Assembly (NCBI GenBank): GCA_025966435.1
Contig: JAICRQ010000275.1
Span: 1 to 5,246, forward strand
Direction: 5' to 3'
Origin: Anaerolineales bacterium
GTDB taxonomy: Bacteria > Chloroflexota > Anaerolineae > Anaerolineales > Villigracilaceae
Length of the DNA: 5,246 bases
The notes under the pieces are model-generated. The model worked only from the letters and a program-made list of their open reading frames with translations, was not told the origin of the DNA and did not search any database. The stretch's first letter is position 1. Each line of letters starts with the position of its first letter. Positions 5,099 through 5,246 of the stretch are shown one piece after another. Made by a program: the position numbers and the translations under genes.

Positions 5099-5246
5099 AG
5101 TACTCTCCTTATTTTATCCGATTTTGAGTTCCCGCTTGCCACAAGCGGATCACCGGTTAGCAACAACAGACGCGCAACAAGAAAACGCTGCGTAATTGTT
5201 ATAACGCTCTAAACTTCTGTCTGTTATGCGGGAATTTGGCTGGCAA
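5099..5246. other. Region upstream of the YtxH gene, no gene seen
   Basis: Holds the YtxH ribosome binding site and a 7-bp stem (CCGCTTG / CAAGCGG, 5132-5138 with 5142-5148) with a 3-nt loop that would lie in the YtxH leader or promoter. GTTATAAC near 5197-5204 is a short palindrome that could include a -10. Nothing here supports a gene on either strand, and the window ends before the next gene. Confidence 0.4.

Noticed and set aside
5111..5116. TAAAAT on the minus strand as -10 of the YtxH gene
   Set aside because: The transcript would start within the ribosome binding site, so it cannot be the functional -10.
4793..5212. 139-codon plus-strand open frame opposite the YtxH gene
   Set aside because: Antisense to a recognised protein with an ideal ribosome binding site; the translation resembles no family.

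Overview
The window is 5.2 kb of ordinary-looking bacterial chromosome of moderate GC (roughly half), holding eight genes. Most are small and single, and most have a clear AAGGAG-type ribosome binding site. The mix (GlsB/YeaQ-type membrane protein, YtxH protein, DUF4404 protein, a ParB-like protein with a DGHHR motif, and a NatA-like ABC ATPase with a GLYWRL segment) reminds me of Chloroflexota, perhaps Anaerolineae. That assignment is inference from protein style only; there is no rRNA or other marker here.

Region 1 (1-1490, minus strand) is an ABC exporter operon. An ATPase gene (447-1433) overlaps an ABC-2 type permease by 4 bp (ATGA), and the permease runs off the left edge. A good sigma70-type promoter (1460-1488) sits just upstream and fixes the ATPase start at the ATG at 1433 rather than the in-frame GTG at 1475.

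Region 2 (1524-2573) has three small genes: a DUF4404 protein (minus) with a clear intrinsic terminator, a divergent GlsB/YeaQ/YmgE-family membrane protein (plus), and a convergent 87-residue helical protein that I do not recognise (minus). The last carries an internal 27-residue repeat.

Region 3 (2631-4347) is the most structured part. A LacI-family regulator is read from an exact-consensus promoter (TTGACA, 17 bp, TATAAT). A LacI-type palindrome lies over the -10 end and predicted transcription start. The same 14-base operator core recurs in opposite orientation 1062 bp away, just upstream of the next gene, a ParB/sulfiredoxin-fold-like protein with DGHHR. This looks like a self-contained circuit: the regulator represses itself and the ParB-like gene. 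A 17-bp perfect hairpin with A/T tracts ends the region and probably works in both directions.

Region 4 (4382-5246, minus strand) holds a YtxH-domain membrane protein and, 225 bp further downstream on the same strand, a very basic 42-residue small ORF with an excellent ribosome binding site. The last 148 bp hold no gene that I can support.

No mobile element, CRISPR array, tRNA or rRNA was seen. The points most worth a second look are the paired LacI operators around lacI and the ParB-like gene, and the two orphan small proteins.
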